The translations under genes were made by a program, and so were the position numbers. DNA of 64,000 nt, from contig PCWT01000054.1 of the NCBI GenBank assembly GCA_002796245.1, forward strand, positions 3,516 through 67,515. The letters run 5' to 3'. The stretch is from Gammaproteobacteria bacterium CG11_big_fil_rev_8_21_14_0_20_46_22. Lineage in GTDB: Bacteria; Pseudomonadota; Gammaproteobacteria; UBA12402. The notes under the pieces are model-generated. The model did not search any database. It was not told where the DNA came from and saw nothing but the letters and a program-made list of their open reading frames with translations. Of this stretch, positions 9,609 to 18,132 are shown piece after piece (within the stretch, counting starts at the first letter, position 1; each line of letters opens with the position of its first letter).

Positions 9609-10283
9609 ATGAAAGCGATCATAACACGCTTGATAAACAGCGTCTTCGTACAGCACTGCTTTTTATGTAAAACCAAAAGCACGCTCATCATCTGCACCGA
9701 ATGCAAGCATCAACTCAAATCACACGCCACACGCTGCCCGCGCTGCGCCAGACCCAGCACATCAAATATGGCGTGCATTAGCTGCCAAGCTGAACCGCCT
9801 GTTTTCGATAAAGCCTACGCCTGTTTTGATTATAACGATGTGATCAAATACAGCATTCAGCAGTTTAAATATCATGAGGCGCTTTACTTCGCGCCCTTTT
9901 TCGCTGCCTGCCTACACGAAACGATTAATTGGAATGAAGTGGATGCGATTTTAGCCGTGCCCTTGCATCGTAAGCGATTAGTTTCACGCGGTTACAATCA
10001 ATCGCAAGAGCTCGCCAAACGCCTCAGACGGCAAACGAGCAAACCCGTGGTTAGCCATTATGTGAAACGCATCAAAAACACCGCGCCACAACACACACTG
10101 AATAAAACTGCACGAGCCAAAAACCCCAAAGGAGCGTTCAAATTGATAAAGCCGATACCGTATACGAAACTTTTAATCATCGATGATGTGATGACCACCG
10201 CCAGCACGCTCAATGCTTTGTGCAAAGCACTACAGCAAGCGAGGTCACATCACATCATCGTGGCCTGTGTGGCTAGGGCTTAG
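9609..10283 (+). CDS. comF: ComF family phosphoribosyltransferase-like protein
   Basis: 224 residues from the ATG at 9609 (CGGAG upstream). The N-terminal part is a zinc-ribbon: CFLCKTK, CTECKHQ, CPRCARP, CISCQA. The C-terminal part is a type I PRTase fold with the PRPP loop LLIIDDVMTTAST near residue 185 and the ComF signature RGYNQSQELAK. ComF proteins act in uptake of transforming DNA in naturally competent bacteria; the biochemical activity is not settled. Its last codons overlap the 3' end of a degraded gene on the other strand. Confidence 0.9.
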   Translation: MKAIITRLINSVFVQHCFLCKTKSTLIICTECKHQLKSHATRCPRCARPSTSNMACISCQAEPPVFDKAYACFDYNDVIKYSIQQFKYHEALYFAPFFAACLHETINWNEVDAILAVPLHRKRLVSRGYNQSQELAKRLRRQTSKPVVSHYVKRIKNTAPQHTLNKTARAKNPKGAFKLIKPIPYTKLLIIDDVMTTASTLNALCKALQQARSHHIIVACVARA

Positions 10284-10857
10284 TAAACAGGCCCATCTCA
10301 ACATCAGGATCTTCAAATACAGAACCATCAAGGACAGGCTTAGCGCCATCTATAACCACACATCCGTTTAAAACAGGCTCAGGGAGTGGTTCAGGATCAA
10401 GAAGCTCGTGGAGAGCAAACACCTCACCAAACCTTAAGCCCGGTGCTTGAAGCTGATCCAGGAAAAATGCGCTTTGCGGACTGGGCGATCGAGAGTCTTG
10501 TGAAAGCACATCTGCCGAACTAGCTGTACTATCTGTAAGCGGCGAAGTAGGCTTTTTCGCCCGCTTTTCGGCAGATGTGTTTTTAACACCCAACACTTTG
10601 TGTAAGATTTACCCAAAACAGAGCGACCCACCTCCTGAACCGCTGCTCTTGTTTCACGCTTATACCGATTACCAATACCTTCTTTCGCATCAAGACTGTG
10701 ATAAAAAAGCTCTAGCGCACGAACATAGCTTTTCGCGCCCTCAGAATCCCTATTAGACTTACATTCACGACTTAATGGACTGGTTACCAACTGATTTCCA
10801 AGCATCGTTTGCTAAAAGCTCAGATCGTGTATAACCCTTATTGCTAGGTCTAGCCAT
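10273..10857 (-). pseudogene. Degraded unknown gene with two frameshifts
   Basis: Three pieces on the minus strand read as one gene. It begins at ATG 10857 (MARPSNKGYTRSELLANDAW) after AAAGGTG, and meets a TGA 30 codons later. A second frame then carries RECKSNRDSEGAKSYVRALE through GKSYTK. From about 10600 the first frame resumes (VLGVKNTSAEKRAKKPTSPL) and runs to the stop at 10273. This fits a one-base insertion near 10770-10785 and a compensating deletion near 10600-10620. The reconstructed protein would be about 195 residues, with a Ser/Thr-rich and acidic tail. I recognise no family. Confidence 0.5.
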
Positions 10858-10905
10858 ATTAACACCTTTATTTTTATGATTATTGAGCGGCGAGTTTAGC
10901 AAAGA

Positions 10906-10931
10906 AAAATTAAGGGTTTATTAAAGGTAAC
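10906..10931. repeat. Direct repeat, left copy (flanks accessory patch)
   Basis: A 26-base sequence with core AAGGGTTTATTAAAG matches 24 of 26 bases at 13054-13079 in the same orientation. The pair brackets the relaxase relic and the Sel1-repeat gene, as expected of recombination or attachment-site duplications. Confidence 0.6.
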
Positions 10932-10947
10932 TACTTGCCCCCTCTAT

Positions 10948-11052
10948 TTATAAATTTCCCCACTCAACGCCGGCGCGGTGCGCTTCCTCAATAATCTTAG
11001 CCATTTGCCGAGAAACCAGCATGCCTGCCTCATCCACGACAAGTGCCTCTAC
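10948..11052 (-). pseudogene. Relic of conjugative relaxase/helicase (TraA-like)
   Basis: Thirty-four codons on the minus strand read VEALVVDEAGMLVSRQMAKI and on to an early stop. LVVDEAGM...SRQMA is the Walker B segment of the RecD-like helicase domain found in TraA/MobA-type relaxases of conjugative elements. A TAG stands just upstream in frame and a TAA follows downstream, so only this fragment survives. It marks a former conjugative or mobilisable element here. The rest of 10858-11187 holds the direct repeat and the hairpin at 11122-11147; I see nothing else coding in it. Confidence 0.65.
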
Positions 11053-11121
11053 AACCCTTAGCTAGCAATGGGTTATTTAACTAGCAAAATTGCTGTTTAT
11101 GAATGTAGCAGCAAAGTTGTA

Positions 11122-11147
11122 ATGCCCCTTTTAGTAAAAAGGGGCAT
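11122..11147. terminator. Hairpin downstream of the Sel1-repeat gene
   Basis: ATGCCCCTTTT and its near-perfect complement AAAAGGGGCAT are separated by a short loop, about 40 bases past the stop at 11188. It has a strong stem but no clear U tract, so termination is likely but not certain. Confidence 0.45.
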
Positions 11148-11187
11148 GTGGATGACGGGGTGCGTCCGCCGGATAACAGGAGACGCA

Positions 11188-12897
11188 TTACGAAGCTGAA
11201 GGAGCACTTGCTTTGTAAGATAACCCATCGTCCATCAAACCATCAGCTCTTCCCGAATCAAACAACACCCCAGGGGCGCTTGACATAGATATTCTCCTAT
11301 GACCTGCTTGAGGGATATTTGTAAAAAACTGTCCGCTGTCACAGCAAAAACCAAAATGTTCATAGGTTCTTTCAATCAGTGAAGCAACGAATTGTTTATT
11401 CTCTCTTAAAAAATCTCTAAGCTTGCTTTCTTCAATCGTTAAATCTGTGCTTATACATCCAAACTCGGAAGCGTCATAACAATCCGTTTCAATTTTCTTT
11501 TTTAGAGTACCCCACTCCTCTGCTAGATCAGAATTACAGGGGACGTGCCACGAGCTTGTTTTCCCAGAATACGTGACTGGAGTCCCCGTGCTCAATAAAT
11601 GATAAATATCCGCAATAAAAGAGACAGAATCATGCCCAAAGTTGAATTGATTAAACATCACATATAAGTAGACCTGCATTACTTCTGGTGTATATGCTGC
11701 ATGTAATGCAACTTTATAAGCAATTTGAAAAAGAGCAAACCCATCAGTCTTATGAAGGCGCTTAAAAACGATCGCTGCTTGTCGAAGATTTTTTGAAATA
11801 CCCAACTCCTCATCACCCGTTAAATATAACAAACCCAGCTGAGCGATTGCCCCAGGCGACCCTTCTTTCGCAGCAAAGTGATAGACATCCAACATTTTTT
11901 CTCGTCGCACCCAAACCGGGCCCGAGTTTACTTGTGTACGATAGACCTCAGCAAGTTTTAAAGCACAGTTAGCTTGGTCATGCTTACTCTCTCCCGTTCG
12001 CATACCTAACTCTAAAGCCGATACAGCCTTTGCGACACAAACATCTATTCTAATGAGTTGAGCATCAAAACTTTGAAGCGAACAATAATCTTCATTCAAA
12101 AATATTTGTGACAAGGTGATAGCTGCTTCAGCATCTCCACCTCTCAAGACACATTCAAGAAAATGTATGGCTTTATTAATATCTGGCTCCACTCGAACCG
12201 GGATAGTATCAAAGCAACCATTATAATAAAATTTAGCTATTTCAGTTCCAACCTCCGAATCTCCTAGCTCTGCCATTTCATGATATAAAGATAAAAGAAG
12301 AGAATCATTAGGTTTACTCGGTATATCAGCACTTTCCTGAGCACTATCATCCAGAGTTCCCGGCTCTCCTTGCTCCGCCACTCCAGAAGAGAAATCGAAG
12401 AAAGCAGAACAGCTCGACTCCCCCGACGAATCAGCGTCGGATTCATCACTAAAATTATTACTATCTTTGATAGAAATTAATTTTTGTCGCAAGACGTTAA
12501 TTCTGAGCTCCCGATCTGTTACTGATTCCAACAGTTCATCAAAAATCGTACCGGCTTGATTAGCATCACATTGAACACCCAACTCAGGGCGCCCCTCCAC
12601 AAGAAACCTAAAATACTCATATTTAGCATGCTCACTTTTAAGCTTTAGCGCCAAGTCAAAATAATATTTGGATTGAACATAATCTTGCTGCATTACTTTT
12701 TTCGCCCATGAAAACGGCGGCTCTTCAATAAAATTATAGTTTTCATCAAAACCATCTGCGTAAATTTGAAACAACCAAAAAGCCGCGCTTGGGTCACCGT
12801 TATTGGCGGCGTCAATTAACGTCTGCATTCCTTGAGCCATTTGTTGTTCTAAAGTTTTTTTGAAGTCTTTACCTTTTGGAAATAGAGTTGATGGCAT
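11188..12897 (-). CDS. Sel1-like repeat protein, possible effector
   Basis: 569 residues without signal peptide or membrane segment. Several Sel1/TPR-like helical pairs are visible: AANNGDPSAAFWLFQIYADG (about 31-50), HEMAELGDSEVGTEIAKFYY (about 208-227), LRGGDAEAAITLSQIFLNED (about 250-269) and AAKEGSPGAIAQLGLLYLTG (about 340-359). A Ser/Asp/Glu-rich linker covers about 145-195. The C-terminus (last ~50) is Ser/Gly-rich and unlike Sel1. AAGGAT precedes the ATG. Sel1 proteins serve as scaffolds and, in Legionella relatives, as host-interaction factors. An effector role here is inference from the accessory context. Predicted TTGACC/TATTTC elements lie upstream but are weak. Confidence 0.7.
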   Translation of the reverse strand: MPSTLFPKGKDFKKTLEQQMAQGMQTLIDAANNGDPSAAFWLFQIYADGFDENYNFIEEPPFSWAKKVMQQDYVQSKYYFDLALKLKSEHAKYEYFRFLVEGRPELGVQCDANQAGTIFDELLESVTDRELRINVLRQKLISIKDSNNFSDESDADSSGESSCSAFFDFSSGVAEQGEPGTLDDSAQESADIPSKPNDSLLLSLYHEMAELGDSEVGTEIAKFYYNGCFDTIPVRVEPDINKAIHFLECVLRGGDAEAAITLSQIFLNEDYCSLQSFDAQLIRIDVCVAKAVSALELGMRTGESKHDQANCALKLAEVYRTQVNSGPVWVRREKMLDVYHFAAKEGSPGAIAQLGLLYLTGDEELGISKNLRQAAIVFKRLHKTDGFALFQIAYKVALHAAYTPEVMQVYLYVMFNQFNFGHDSVSFIADIYHLLSTGTPVTYSGKTSSWHVPCNSDLAEEWGTLKKKIETDCYDASEFGCISTDLTIEESKLRDFLRENKQFVASLIERTYEHFGFCCDSGQFFTNIPQAGHRRISMSSAPGVLFDSGRADGLMDDGLSYKASAPSAS

Positions 12898-13053
12898 GAG
12901 ATATCCTTGATTTTTTTTAATTAGAAATATGAGTTTTTACTATATGGTCAAAAATTATACTTATCAAGCTATTTCGAGCAGAGGCCACCTCATTAAAAAG
13001 TAGCAAAAACTGAACAATTTTTTATGCTATCAAGCTTTGAGCTTGAGGAGGCT

Positions 13054-13079
13054 AAAATCAAGGGTTTATTAAAGATAAC
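13054..13079. repeat. Direct repeat, right copy (flanks accessory patch)
   Basis: Second copy of the 26-base sequence found at 10906-10931, with two mismatches. It lies four bases outside the rlmJ stop codon, so the accessory patch appears to end exactly at the conserved gene. Confidence 0.6.
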
Positions 13080-13083
13080 ACCT

Positions 13084-13896
13084 TTAACGATTCACTACGC
13101 AACGGCCACCCAGCAGCTTCGCCCAAGCGGGACACAACTGTTTTTCGATAATGCCGTCAACCTGCCAAGGCGGATTGATTAAGCTCACACCACAGGCGGT
13201 GAGCTCATTACCCTGCGCCTTAGCATTCAAGTGAAATTCTACCGTAAACACTTCACCCAAGGCTTTTAAATTACGGTGAAAAGCACTCACGCGGGCTTTG
13301 TTTTTAATGGGATACCAAATCATAAAATGCCCACCGCGCCAGGTTTTCAATGCCTGTTTTAGCGATTGTTCAATCGTGTTAAATTCATCGGGCTTTTCAA
13401 ACGGCGGATCGATCATCACCACACCGCGCTTTTCAAGCGGTGGCAAAAAGGCTTTTAAGCCCGTGTAACCATTCATAGGGTGAATACCCAGTTTTCTAGA
13501 TTTCGGCCATTGCTCATTTAAGGTTTCATAATCTTTGGGGTGAAGTTCGCAAAGCTGCATTCTATCATCTGGACGCAAGCAGGCTTTAGCAATCGCCGGC
13601 GAACCCGGGTAAACACGAAGATCGCCTTTGGGGTTATAGGCTTTAATAATCTCAATATACGATGCCAACACCGGAAACTGCTCGGCCGCGCCCATCAAAC
13701 GCGCCACACCCTCGGCATACTCTTGTTTTTTCTGCATTTCAGTGGCCGAGACAGGATAAAGCCCTATGCCCGCATGCGTATCCAGATAACAAAACGGCGC
13801 ATCTTTGCGCTTAAGCGCGGCGAACAACTCAATCAAAATACAATGCTTAATCACATCGGCAAAGTTACCTGCATGATAAATATGGCGATAGTTCAA
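13084..13896 (-). CDS. rlmJ: 23S rRNA (adenine2030-N6)-methyltransferase RlmJ
   Basis: Methylates A2030 of 23S rRNA. 270 residues, close to E. coli RlmJ (280). The N-terminal MNYRHIYHAGNFADVIKH is the family signature, SAM contacts include YLDTHAGIGLY (about 37-47), and the catalytic motif is MIDPPFE (about 163-169), matching the N6-adenine NPPY/DPPY class. The C-terminal CGVSLINPPW is also conserved. The gene was earlier named yhiR/comJ because of a role in using DNA as a nutrient; comF lies 3 kb away. Confidence 0.94.
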   Translation of the reverse strand: MNYRHIYHAGNFADVIKHCILIELFAALKRKDAPFCYLDTHAGIGLYPVSATEMQKKQEYAEGVARLMGAAEQFPVLASYIEIIKAYNPKGDLRVYPGSPAIAKACLRPDDRMQLCELHPKDYETLNEQWPKSRKLGIHPMNGYTGLKAFLPPLEKRGVVMIDPPFEKPDEFNTIEQSLKQALKTWRGGHFMIWYPIKNKARVSAFHRNLKALGEVFTVEFHLNAKAQGNELTACGVSLINPPWQVDGIIEKQLCPAWAKLLGGRCVVNR

Positions 13897-13923
13897 AGGG
13901 TACCTCTACGAAACAAATGAGAC

Positions 13924-13952
13924 TTGCGATCTAAAATCCTGGCCCGTAGAAT
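13924..13952 (+). promoter_or_regulatory. Predicted sigma70 promoter
   Basis: TTGCGA, 17 bases, TAGAAT, ending 23 bases before the ATG at 13976. The same hexamers with the same spacing precede ychF at 33896-33924, which supports both. Confidence 0.6.
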
Positions 13953-13975
13953 AGCGACAAAAAATAACACAGGCA

Positions 13976-14782
13976 ATGACCACCATGACAGACTCAAAAA
14001 AATTACAAATTTGGAAAGATGATCAAACACAATTTGAACAACAACTTTCTGATTCTCAAGTCTTAAGCCTTACCTTAAAACAACGTGGATACCGTGATTT
14101 AAGACTGACAGATGCCTCCAATCTTCGCATGGCCCACCTATGCCTTGACTTCTCATTAAGCCTAACCCCAAACTGCTCTCCCAGTGACGCCGCCCAAAAC
14201 CTCAGAACTTTCTTGGGAAAAAAACTGGATGAAACACAACCCGATGCAATAATCACAGGTCTAAAAGATGTATTCGAAATCTGCTCGCCTCGCCAGATCA
14301 TTCGCGAAGACCAGTCGATGATTTGGCAGCTCACAAACCAACGTCGGCAAAACATGTTGTTTATCTATAAAAGTAGTGGCGAATATTACGCATTAGGACA
14401 CCCAGGGCAATACAATACAGTCATTAAGCTCCTGAACATATACACCCAAGATACAGGTCAAAAGCCCGGAGTCAAAAAAATTATCGCGGCGCTGTATAAA
14501 ATGTTTAATGGCATGAGCACGAAGAACGAGGAACCTTGCTATCACCGAATAGAAATTTTAAAAAACCAGCTTCACTTTGAAATTTTTGGTGGCAAAACTG
14601 CCGAGACAAGCGAGATTGGATTTGATTTTTTCAGAAATCGCATGATACAACGAAAAACGGGCTTAGGGCCGACCCGACAAGCTTTTTACACGATCGCCGA
14701 GTTGGCTGATAGACCGTGGCTAGAAATCATTGAGCGATTTCACAACACAAACCAACAACCCACAGGCGCACCGGCGCCATAA
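13976..14782 (+). CDS. Hypothetical protein, 268 residues
   Basis: I do not recognise a family. The protein is soluble with mixed helix and strand, a basic middle segment (KPGVKKIIAALYKMF) and a Gln/Pro-rich end (NTNQQPTGAPAP). There is no signal peptide. The start may be the second ATG (13985, MTDSKKLQIW), which has AGG at a better distance. It has its own promoter-like element and sits between rlmJ and emrA. Base use is somewhat AT-richer than the flanks, so acquisition is possible. Confidence 0.65.
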   Translation: MTTMTDSKKLQIWKDDQTQFEQQLSDSQVLSLTLKQRGYRDLRLTDASNLRMAHLCLDFSLSLTPNCSPSDAAQNLRTFLGKKLDETQPDAIITGLKDVFEICSPRQIIREDQSMIWQLTNQRRQNMLFIYKSSGEYYALGHPGQYNTVIKLLNIYTQDTGQKPGVKKIIAALYKMFNGMSTKNEEPCYHRIEILKNQLHFEIFGGKTAETSEIGFDFFRNRMIQRKTGLGPTRQAFYTIAELADRPWLEIIERFHNTNQQPTGAPAP

Positions 14783-14860
14783 TGACGGTTTATTTTTAAG
14801 CAGCGCTTTACTCGCCCTACCTTTCGCGAAATAATAGGGCTTAAATTTTAGAGCGCCAGA

Positions 14861-15865
14861 ATGAAACGATTATTACAACAACGCGCTGTTCGCGCCTTTT
14901 TATGGCTTGTGATCCTTGCAGGCATTGTGGCCACGCTCGTCGTTTATTGGCACCACAATGAACTCTACCCTTCGACTGATGATGCCTATTTGCAAGCCAA
15001 CATCGTGCATATTGCGCCGCAAGTTTCAGGCCCGGTTGATCACGTGCTGGTTAAAAACTATGACAATGTCAAACAAGGGCAATTGCTGTTCACTATCGAC
15101 CCACGGCCTTTTCAGCTTGCAGTGAACGATGCCAAAGCCAAGCTCTCACTCGCCCAGCAGCAAATGCAAAGTGATATCGCCACCGTGAAAAAAGCCGAGG
15201 CCGATATCAACGCCAACCAATCCCAACTGGAGCTTGCGCAAAGCAACGCCAAACGTATTTTAACCCTGGTGAAAGACGGTCAGATCTCAGCGCAAGAAGG
15301 TGATAAAATCAATAATGCCTTGAAAGTGGCTCGCGCCAACTTAGCGGCCAGCCAGCAACAACTGGCACAAGCCCAAGCCCAGCTGGGTGAAAACGGTCCA
15401 AACAACGCGAATATCCAAGAAGCAAAAACCAATCTTGCCACCGCCGAGCTGAACTTGAGCTATACCAAAATTTACGCGCCAGAAACCGGTCAGCTGGTTA
15501 ATTTCCACTTACGTCCCGGCAATATGCTCACACAAGGGCAACAGGTGTTTGATATCGTTGAGCAGAACAGTTGGTGGGTGGCCAGCAACTTCAAAGAAAC
15601 CGTGCTTGAGCGCATACACCCCGGCCAAAAAGCCAGCGTGGTACTGGACATGTACCCAGGCCATGTGTATCACGGCCAAGTCGCACACTTAAGCCCAGGC
15701 AGTGGCGCGGCGTTTTCCTTGTTGCCGCCTGAAAATGCCAGCGGCAACTGGGTAAAAGTGACCCAACGTTTCCCGGTGCGCGTTGAAATCACCGACAAAG
15801 CCAATGCACGCTACCCGCTACGTGTAGGCGCGAGCGCTTCGGTCACCATCGACACGACGTCATGA
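14861..15865 (+). CDS. emrA: HlyD-family membrane fusion protein (EmrA-like)
   Basis: Periplasmic adaptor of a tripartite multidrug efflux pump, linking the MFS transporter to an outer-membrane channel. 334 residues: one N-terminal membrane anchor (about 10-29), the STDDAYLQANIVHIAPQVSG lipoyl-like start typical of EmrA/HlyD, a long coiled-coil region (about 90-180) rich in Gln and Ala, and a second lipoyl half (SYTKIYAPETGQLV). The family is usually about 390 residues, so the hairpin is somewhat short. It overlaps the start of the transporter by four bases. Confidence 0.92.
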   Translation: MKRLLQQRAVRAFLWLVILAGIVATLVVYWHHNELYPSTDDAYLQANIVHIAPQVSGPVDHVLVKNYDNVKQGQLLFTIDPRPFQLAVNDAKAKLSLAQQQMQSDIATVKKAEADINANQSQLELAQSNAKRILTLVKDGQISAQEGDKINNALKVARANLAASQQQLAQAQAQLGENGPNNANIQEAKTNLATAELNLSYTKIYAPETGQLVNFHLRPGNMLTQGQQVFDIVEQNSWWVASNFKETVLERIHPGQKASVVLDMYPGHVYHGQVAHLSPGSGAAFSLLPPENASGNWVKVTQRFPVRVEITDKANARYPLRVGASASVTIDTTS

Positions 15866-17394
15866 ACAACGCTCAAGACACACCACTCGATACTCTAAAC
15901 AAAACGCTAATCACGATCAGCGTGATGCTGGTCGCCGTCATCGAAGTGTTGGACATGACTATCGTGAATGTGGCCTTGCCGCAAATGATGGGCCAGCTTG
16001 GCGCAAACTCGGATCAAATCACTTGGGTGCTGACCTCCTACGTGGTTTCAAGTGCCATCCTCATGCCGATGACCGGCTTTTTAGCTGCACGCGTTGGCCA
16101 GAAAAAGCTGCTCATGATCAACGTCATTGGTTTTATGATCACCTCAGGATTGTGTGGCATGTCCACAAGCCTGGGGGAAATTGTCTTATTTCGTACCTTG
16201 CAGGGCGTTTTTGGTGCCTCACTTGTGCCCATGTCGCAAACGATTTTGCGCAACACCTTCCCGATTGAAAAACAAGCCAAAGCGATGGCGATCTGGGGCA
16301 TCGGCATCATGGTCGCACCGGTGCTTGGGCCCACTGTCGGCGGCTACATTACCGATGCAGCCTCGTGGCGCTGGGTGTTTTACATCAACGTGCCGTTTTG
16401 CATCATGGCCGCCATCATGATTATTTTCTGCATCCAAGAGACCCCGAGAGAACACTCGAAAATTGATTGGCTAGGCATCATGCTTTTGGTCATTGGGGTG
16501 GGCAGTTTGCAAATCTTCTTGGATCGCGGCAATACATCCAATTGGTTTGACTCAAAAATGATTACCCTGCTCGCCGTCATGGCCTTTGCAGGTTTGGGTA
16601 TGTTTATCTCGCGCGGGCGGCGCTTAAAAGAAAAAAATATTATCAACTTTAGTCTTTTTCGTGATCGTAATTTTTGCCTATGCACCATCATGCTTGCCAT
16701 TTACTGCATGGGCGCGCTCGGCATACTCACACTGCGCCCCTTAATGATGGAGCATTTGATCGGCTATACCGCAAAAACTGCAGGCCTTGCCATGGCACCT
16801 TCAGGTATCGCCTCAGCCTTTGGGATGATAATCGCCTCAATGCTCATGAAGCACATTAGCCCAAAAATCATTTTAATCGCCGGTGTATTGCTGAGCATGG
16901 CGGCAAGCTACACCATGGCTACGCAAAGTTTGTTGACGATGAGCTTTGAAGTCTTACAAATTCAAAGTTTATTTTTAGGCCTTGGCATGGGTTTTGTGTT
17001 TTTAATCATCTCATCCGTGTCGCTCTCCACACTGCGTGGCCGCGAAATGGCCGATGGCGCGGGCTTGTTTAGCTTTGGCCGAAACCTCGGGGTATCGATC
17101 GGCATTTCACTATTAAGCACGCTGGTCACACGCGCCACACAAACCAACTGGAACCAACTTTCAGAACATGTCTACAGCGGCAACTCTGCCCTTAACGTTT
17201 GGCTGCAAGCTCATAACGCCACGCTGCAAAACCCACAAACCATTGCCCGTCTGGGCGAATTAGTCGCCAACCAAGCCAACCTCATTGCCTTTAGCGATGC
17301 GTATTGGATCACCGCGATTGGCTTTACCGCATTGATTCCGCTCGCATTTTTCCTAAAACCACCCAAAGCACTCACGATGGGTGCCGGGCATTAA
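15862..17394 (+). CDS. emrB: DHA2-family MFS drug transporter (EmrB-like)
   Basis: Proton-driven multidrug exporter of 510 residues with 14 predicted membrane segments. Motif A-like sequence GFLAARVGQKKLL lies at about residues 72-84. The N-terminal VLDMTIVNVALPQMMGQLGA with its membrane-embedded Asp is characteristic of the DHA2 family, and motif C is GIGIMVAPVLGPTVGGYI (about 147-164). ATGA overlap with emrA indicates a translationally coupled operon. Substrate is unknown. No MarR-type regulator is adjacent. Confidence 0.93.
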   Translation: MNNAQDTPLDTLNKTLITISVMLVAVIEVLDMTIVNVALPQMMGQLGANSDQITWVLTSYVVSSAILMPMTGFLAARVGQKKLLMINVIGFMITSGLCGMSTSLGEIVLFRTLQGVFGASLVPMSQTILRNTFPIEKQAKAMAIWGIGIMVAPVLGPTVGGYITDAASWRWVFYINVPFCIMAAIMIIFCIQETPREHSKIDWLGIMLLVIGVGSLQIFLDRGNTSNWFDSKMITLLAVMAFAGLGMFISRGRRLKEKNIINFSLFRDRNFCLCTIMLAIYCMGALGILTLRPLMMEHLIGYTAKTAGLAMAPSGIASAFGMIIASMLMKHISPKIILIAGVLLSMAASYTMATQSLLTMSFEVLQIQSLFLGLGMGFVFLIISSVSLSTLRGREMADGAGLFSFGRNLGVSIGISLLSTLVTRATQTNWNQLSEHVYSGNSALNVWLQAHNATLQNPQTIARLGELVANQANLIAFSDAYWITAIGFTALIPLAFFLKPPKALTMGAGH

Positions 17395-17418
17395 ACAACG
17401 TTTCTCAATGAATACTGC

Positions 17419-17446
17419 TTGACAAACTACGTATGTAAATTACGAT
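17419..17446 (+). promoter_or_regulatory. Predicted sigma70 promoter
   Basis: Perfect -35 TTGACA, a 16-base spacer and TACGAT, 38 bases before the ATG of the small gene at 17484. It shows the gene is transcribed separately from emrAB. Confidence 0.6.
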
Positions 17447-17483
17447 AGCGATCACATAACAATAACAATAAGAAATCTACACC

Positions 17484-17900
17484 ATGGCATGCTCCTGCTT
17501 CTGCTCATTCTTTCGTAAATCGCGACAAGTCACTGACGAAAAAGTGATCTCAGCATTGCAACAGCTCAAAATAAAGTTCGCCGAATTGATTACAATATGT
17601 TACGAGAATCGCCGATCACAACCCCTCGCCCTCGGCCTCAAAACATTCGACACATTGATCGATATTTCACCCGACTCCTCAAAAGAAAAACTAACCCAGA
17701 TAAAATTTATTGTGGAAGAGCTCGAACTTTTTGAAAAGCTCCTGACCCCTGAATCGCTGCACTTCGCTCAACTTAAAAACAAGCAGGAAAAGCCGTCAAA
17801 CGCTCAACTAAAAAAAACAATTGAAAAAGCGAATAGCGTCATCTCAAAGGTTTACAAACAGCTCAAAGGAAATCACTGCCACCAAAACCAACCACGCTAA
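17484..17900 (+). CDS. Small hypothetical protein with Cys-rich N-terminus
   Basis: 138 residues, unrecognised. The N-terminus MACSCFCSFFRKS has three cysteines beside aromatic residues and then basic residues. The rest is helical and charged, with probable helices at about 18-42, 55-90 and 100-130, ending in a basic, His/Asn/Gln-rich tail. A Cys cluster followed by Lys/Arg resembles palmitoylated N-termini in eukaryotic proteins, but this is speculation. No SD sequence is obvious before the ATG (AATAAGAAATCTACACC). A good promoter stands upstream. Confidence 0.5.
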   Translation: MACSCFCSFFRKSRQVTDEKVISALQQLKIKFAELITICYENRRSQPLALGLKTFDTLIDISPDSSKEKLTQIKFIVEELELFEKLLTPESLHFAQLKNKQEKPSNAQLKKTIEKANSVISKVYKQLKGNHCHQNQPR

Positions 17901-17911
17901 AAACAAAAAAC

Positions 17912-18055
17912 ATGATAAAACTTTTAAAAAATTGCTTTCAATTTCTTTTTACAGCGCACGATGAAGCTGAATCTAAGAGAAACGCCCGCTACTTCAGCGG
18001 AAACAGGCGCCCTGCTCTCAGTCAGCTCACTCAGCGCTCTATTCACCACCAGTAA
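17912..18055 (+). other. Possible decayed small ORF
   Basis: Forty-seven codons from ATG 17912 (MIKLLKNCFQFLFTAHDEAE) end at 18055. Protein-like sequence continues in other frames to about 18150 (NLAQAASRLSDLSRRQALQN), suggesting a broken gene. There is no SD before the ATG. Support is thin. Confidence 0.2.
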
Positions 18056-18132
18056 GCGCGGGTGTAGAACGAAATTTAGCTCAAGCCGCAAGCCGACTGA
18101 GTGATTTGAGTCGACGGCAAGCACTGCAAAAT

